Of a stretch of DNA of 64,000 bases, positions 62,460-64,000 are shown in pieces (positions within the stretch are counted from its first letter, which is position 1; each line of letters opens with the position of its first letter). A program made the position numbers and the translations under genes. Source of the DNA: Aporrectodea caliginosa. Taxonomy: Eukaryota > Annelida > Clitellata > Crassiclitellata > Lumbricidae. Below the pieces are notes generated by a model, which saw only the letters and a program-made list of their open reading frames with translations, was not told the DNA's origin and searched no databases. The DNA lies in contig JACEVL010000335.1 of NCBI GenBank assembly GCA_020284085.1, forward strand, positions 635,001 through 699,000, in the 5' to 3' direction.

Positions 62460-63060
62460 TTTTGAATTTCTAAATTTTCTGTTGGTCTAAAAGACAGGCA
62501 GCAAAAGTGGAAGTAGTTACGACAGAGAACACCAGGACATAGAAAAGAAGACGAGGATCTGGAGAGAGAGATACATGGCAGTATTGGATTACGTGAACAG
62601 CGACAAGGCAAAGAATGAACAGAAAAATGTCCACGCAATCAGAAAGACATAACGAGACCGAAACCGATGTGAGAAGAGAGATGAAATTGAGAGAAATGAA
62701 AAAGCAGACAACTAGGCAAAAACGACACTGGATACAGAACACGTAAAACAAGGATGCAGCTGTGAAGAAACGAGCAAAAAACAGTTAGTACAAAGCGTTG
62801 ACAGGTTGCAAGGACATAGCAGACCAACAACCCCCTTGAAAACTGAATAGAATGTAAAATAAATCAAATGGCCTCAAGCTATAGATGAATTAACCACCCA
62901 AATGCATTTAAACAAACTACGAGAAAAGGCGATGCATTTGGTCATCGCCTTTCCAACACAACAAGCATTATACAGATAGATTCAATACTCAATGCAAATC
63001 CATTCAACTACTGAAGCGAGTCTATATATAATACATCAATTTCAGTCGGGCTACACTGCT
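62460..63060. other. No gene seen
   Basis: Purine-rich on the plus strand. The hydrophobic minus-strand frame at 62470-62751 is most simply explained by this base bias. Confidence 0.45.
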
Positions 63061-63202
63061 GGTAGGGGGGGTTCTGGGATTGTTGACATAATTTTTGGGG
63101 GGTCCGTCAATGTTTGACAGTTGTTGACAAGGGGAGGGGGTCAAAAAGGCCTAAAATTTGTTGACATAATTAATGGACGACCCCTTAATTAGAACACTTT
63201 CT

Positions 63203-63379
63203 TTAAGTTCTCTGCCCTTCGGCAGGTTCCAACTTCCAATGACGCCACTCTTCTCTGTGCTGTGCTTTTTCCTTTAGTTCGCTGTATTCGGTCATCCATC
63301 CCAGCATCATCTGCCTCGGTATGATTTCTTTCAGGAGGGAGTCTCCTCTTAATACGTGCCCCACCCAGTTCTTCTGTCT
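63203..63379 (-). pseudogene. Non-LTR retrotransposon ORF2 C-terminus
   Basis: Reads NWVGHVLRGDSLLKEIIPRQ, then W-M-T-E-Y-S-E-L-K-E-K-A-Q and HREEWRHWKLEPAEGQRT with a stop. The N-W-V-G-H-V-L-R-x-D-S-L-L...I motif followed by R-E-E-W is the end of L2/CR1/RTE-like LINE ORF2. 5'-truncated. Confidence 0.75.
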
Positions 63380-63389
63380 TTCTCTTATT

Positions 63390-64000
63390 GTTGTTATTAG
63401 CGATCGCTTTTCATCAACCCAGTGTTTCTTGGGAAATTAGAGAGGTGGTTTCCCGTTGCCTTCCTCTCGGTGTTTTTAACGAGACACCATCTCCGAGCCC
63501 TCGCCGGTATATGCGAGCCCAGAGACAAGGAGTCGGAAGGACGGACGATGTAGAACATAGAAAAACGAAGTTAACAAAGACCATACAACAATTGCCAAGA
63601 GAGTTGAAGAGACGACATTTTTCGCATTAATTTTGAAATTTGTAAAAAAACAAACAACGAAAATTTGTGGTTTTTGTTTTTTTTGTTTAAAAAAAACCTC
63701 AAAACAACAAAAACCAAGAAAACAAGCCTTCAACAGCCCTGATACACAAGAGTTTGGTTGAGTTAACTATCGTTACTCTAATCATTAGAGTAACGACATT
63801 AAGCCAATTATAGTGCTAGCCTACTTGGCAACTTTTAGCCAAGTTACTTTTTTGGAATATAAGGGAAATTTAGCGTAAACATACACTTTTTCTACATGAC
63901 CAATTCAATCACTTTCATCATACACAGTTTCAGTAACATTCGTTGACTTTTGGTAGAAAACCGAAAAACTTGACGTATGGACAGTTGTGAAAATTTCACT
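63390..64000. other. No gene seen
   Basis: A fragment resembling the family F SINE body (GAGGTGGTTTCCCGTTGCCT) near 63444, then A/T-rich DNA with no supported frame. Confidence 0.45.

Noticed and set aside
62470..62751. 93-codon hydrophobic Cys-rich minus ORF
   Set aside because: Arises opposite a purine-rich plus strand; composition is explained by base bias.

Overview
The window is animal nuclear DNA: spliced genes with GT-AG introns, tRNA-derived SINEs, hAT-type DNA transposons, non-LTR retrotransposon remnants and very heavy microsatellite and minisatellite load. Repeat style and gene content suggest a marine invertebrate. The phylum is not resolved by anything I can read. Only about 2.7 kb of the 64 kb is coding.

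Two spliced genes could be assembled exon by exon with consistent phases and splice sites. (1) On the minus strand, 26452-53456, thirteen exons encode 542 residues of a FERM-domain protein of the FRMD3/FRMD5 type: FERM domain, FERM-adjacent segment, and one C-terminal transmembrane helix. Only the N-terminal coding exon(s) are missing. (2) On the plus strand, 55657-61192, six exons encode a complete 278-residue tetraspanin with a six-cysteine large extracellular loop; its second intron has a non-canonical GC donor. The two genes are divergent. A third, weaker candidate is a single-exon secreted peptide precursor at 15275-15511 (minus) with CCAAT and TATA boxes.

Layout: 1-26 kb is repeat-rich intergenic DNA (SINEs, hAT MITEs, LINE 3' ends including an R2/HERO-like endonuclease fragment, tandem arrays, the peptide candidate). 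26-53.5 kb is the FRMD gene with introns full of inserts, including a 3.8 kb array of a 13-bp unit and a 2.5 kb array of a 114-bp unit that grew from one end of a DNA transposon and carries a G-quadruplex motif in each copy. 53.5-55.6 kb is the divergent intergenic region. 55.6-61.2 kb is the tetraspanin gene. 61.2-64 kb holds a SINE, LINE ends and one weak candidate exon.

The most unusual signals are: a transposon end that became a satellite of G-quadruplex units; minisatellites that start at exon edges and copy splice-site sequence (tetraspanin exon 4 donor, FRMD exon 5 acceptor); a motif of about 45 bp (TATATA, a short spacer, then TTTTAAAGGTGT) that recurs dozens of times over the window; and a set of non-autonomous hAT elements with readable 8-bp target duplications, two of them still holding transposase remnants.
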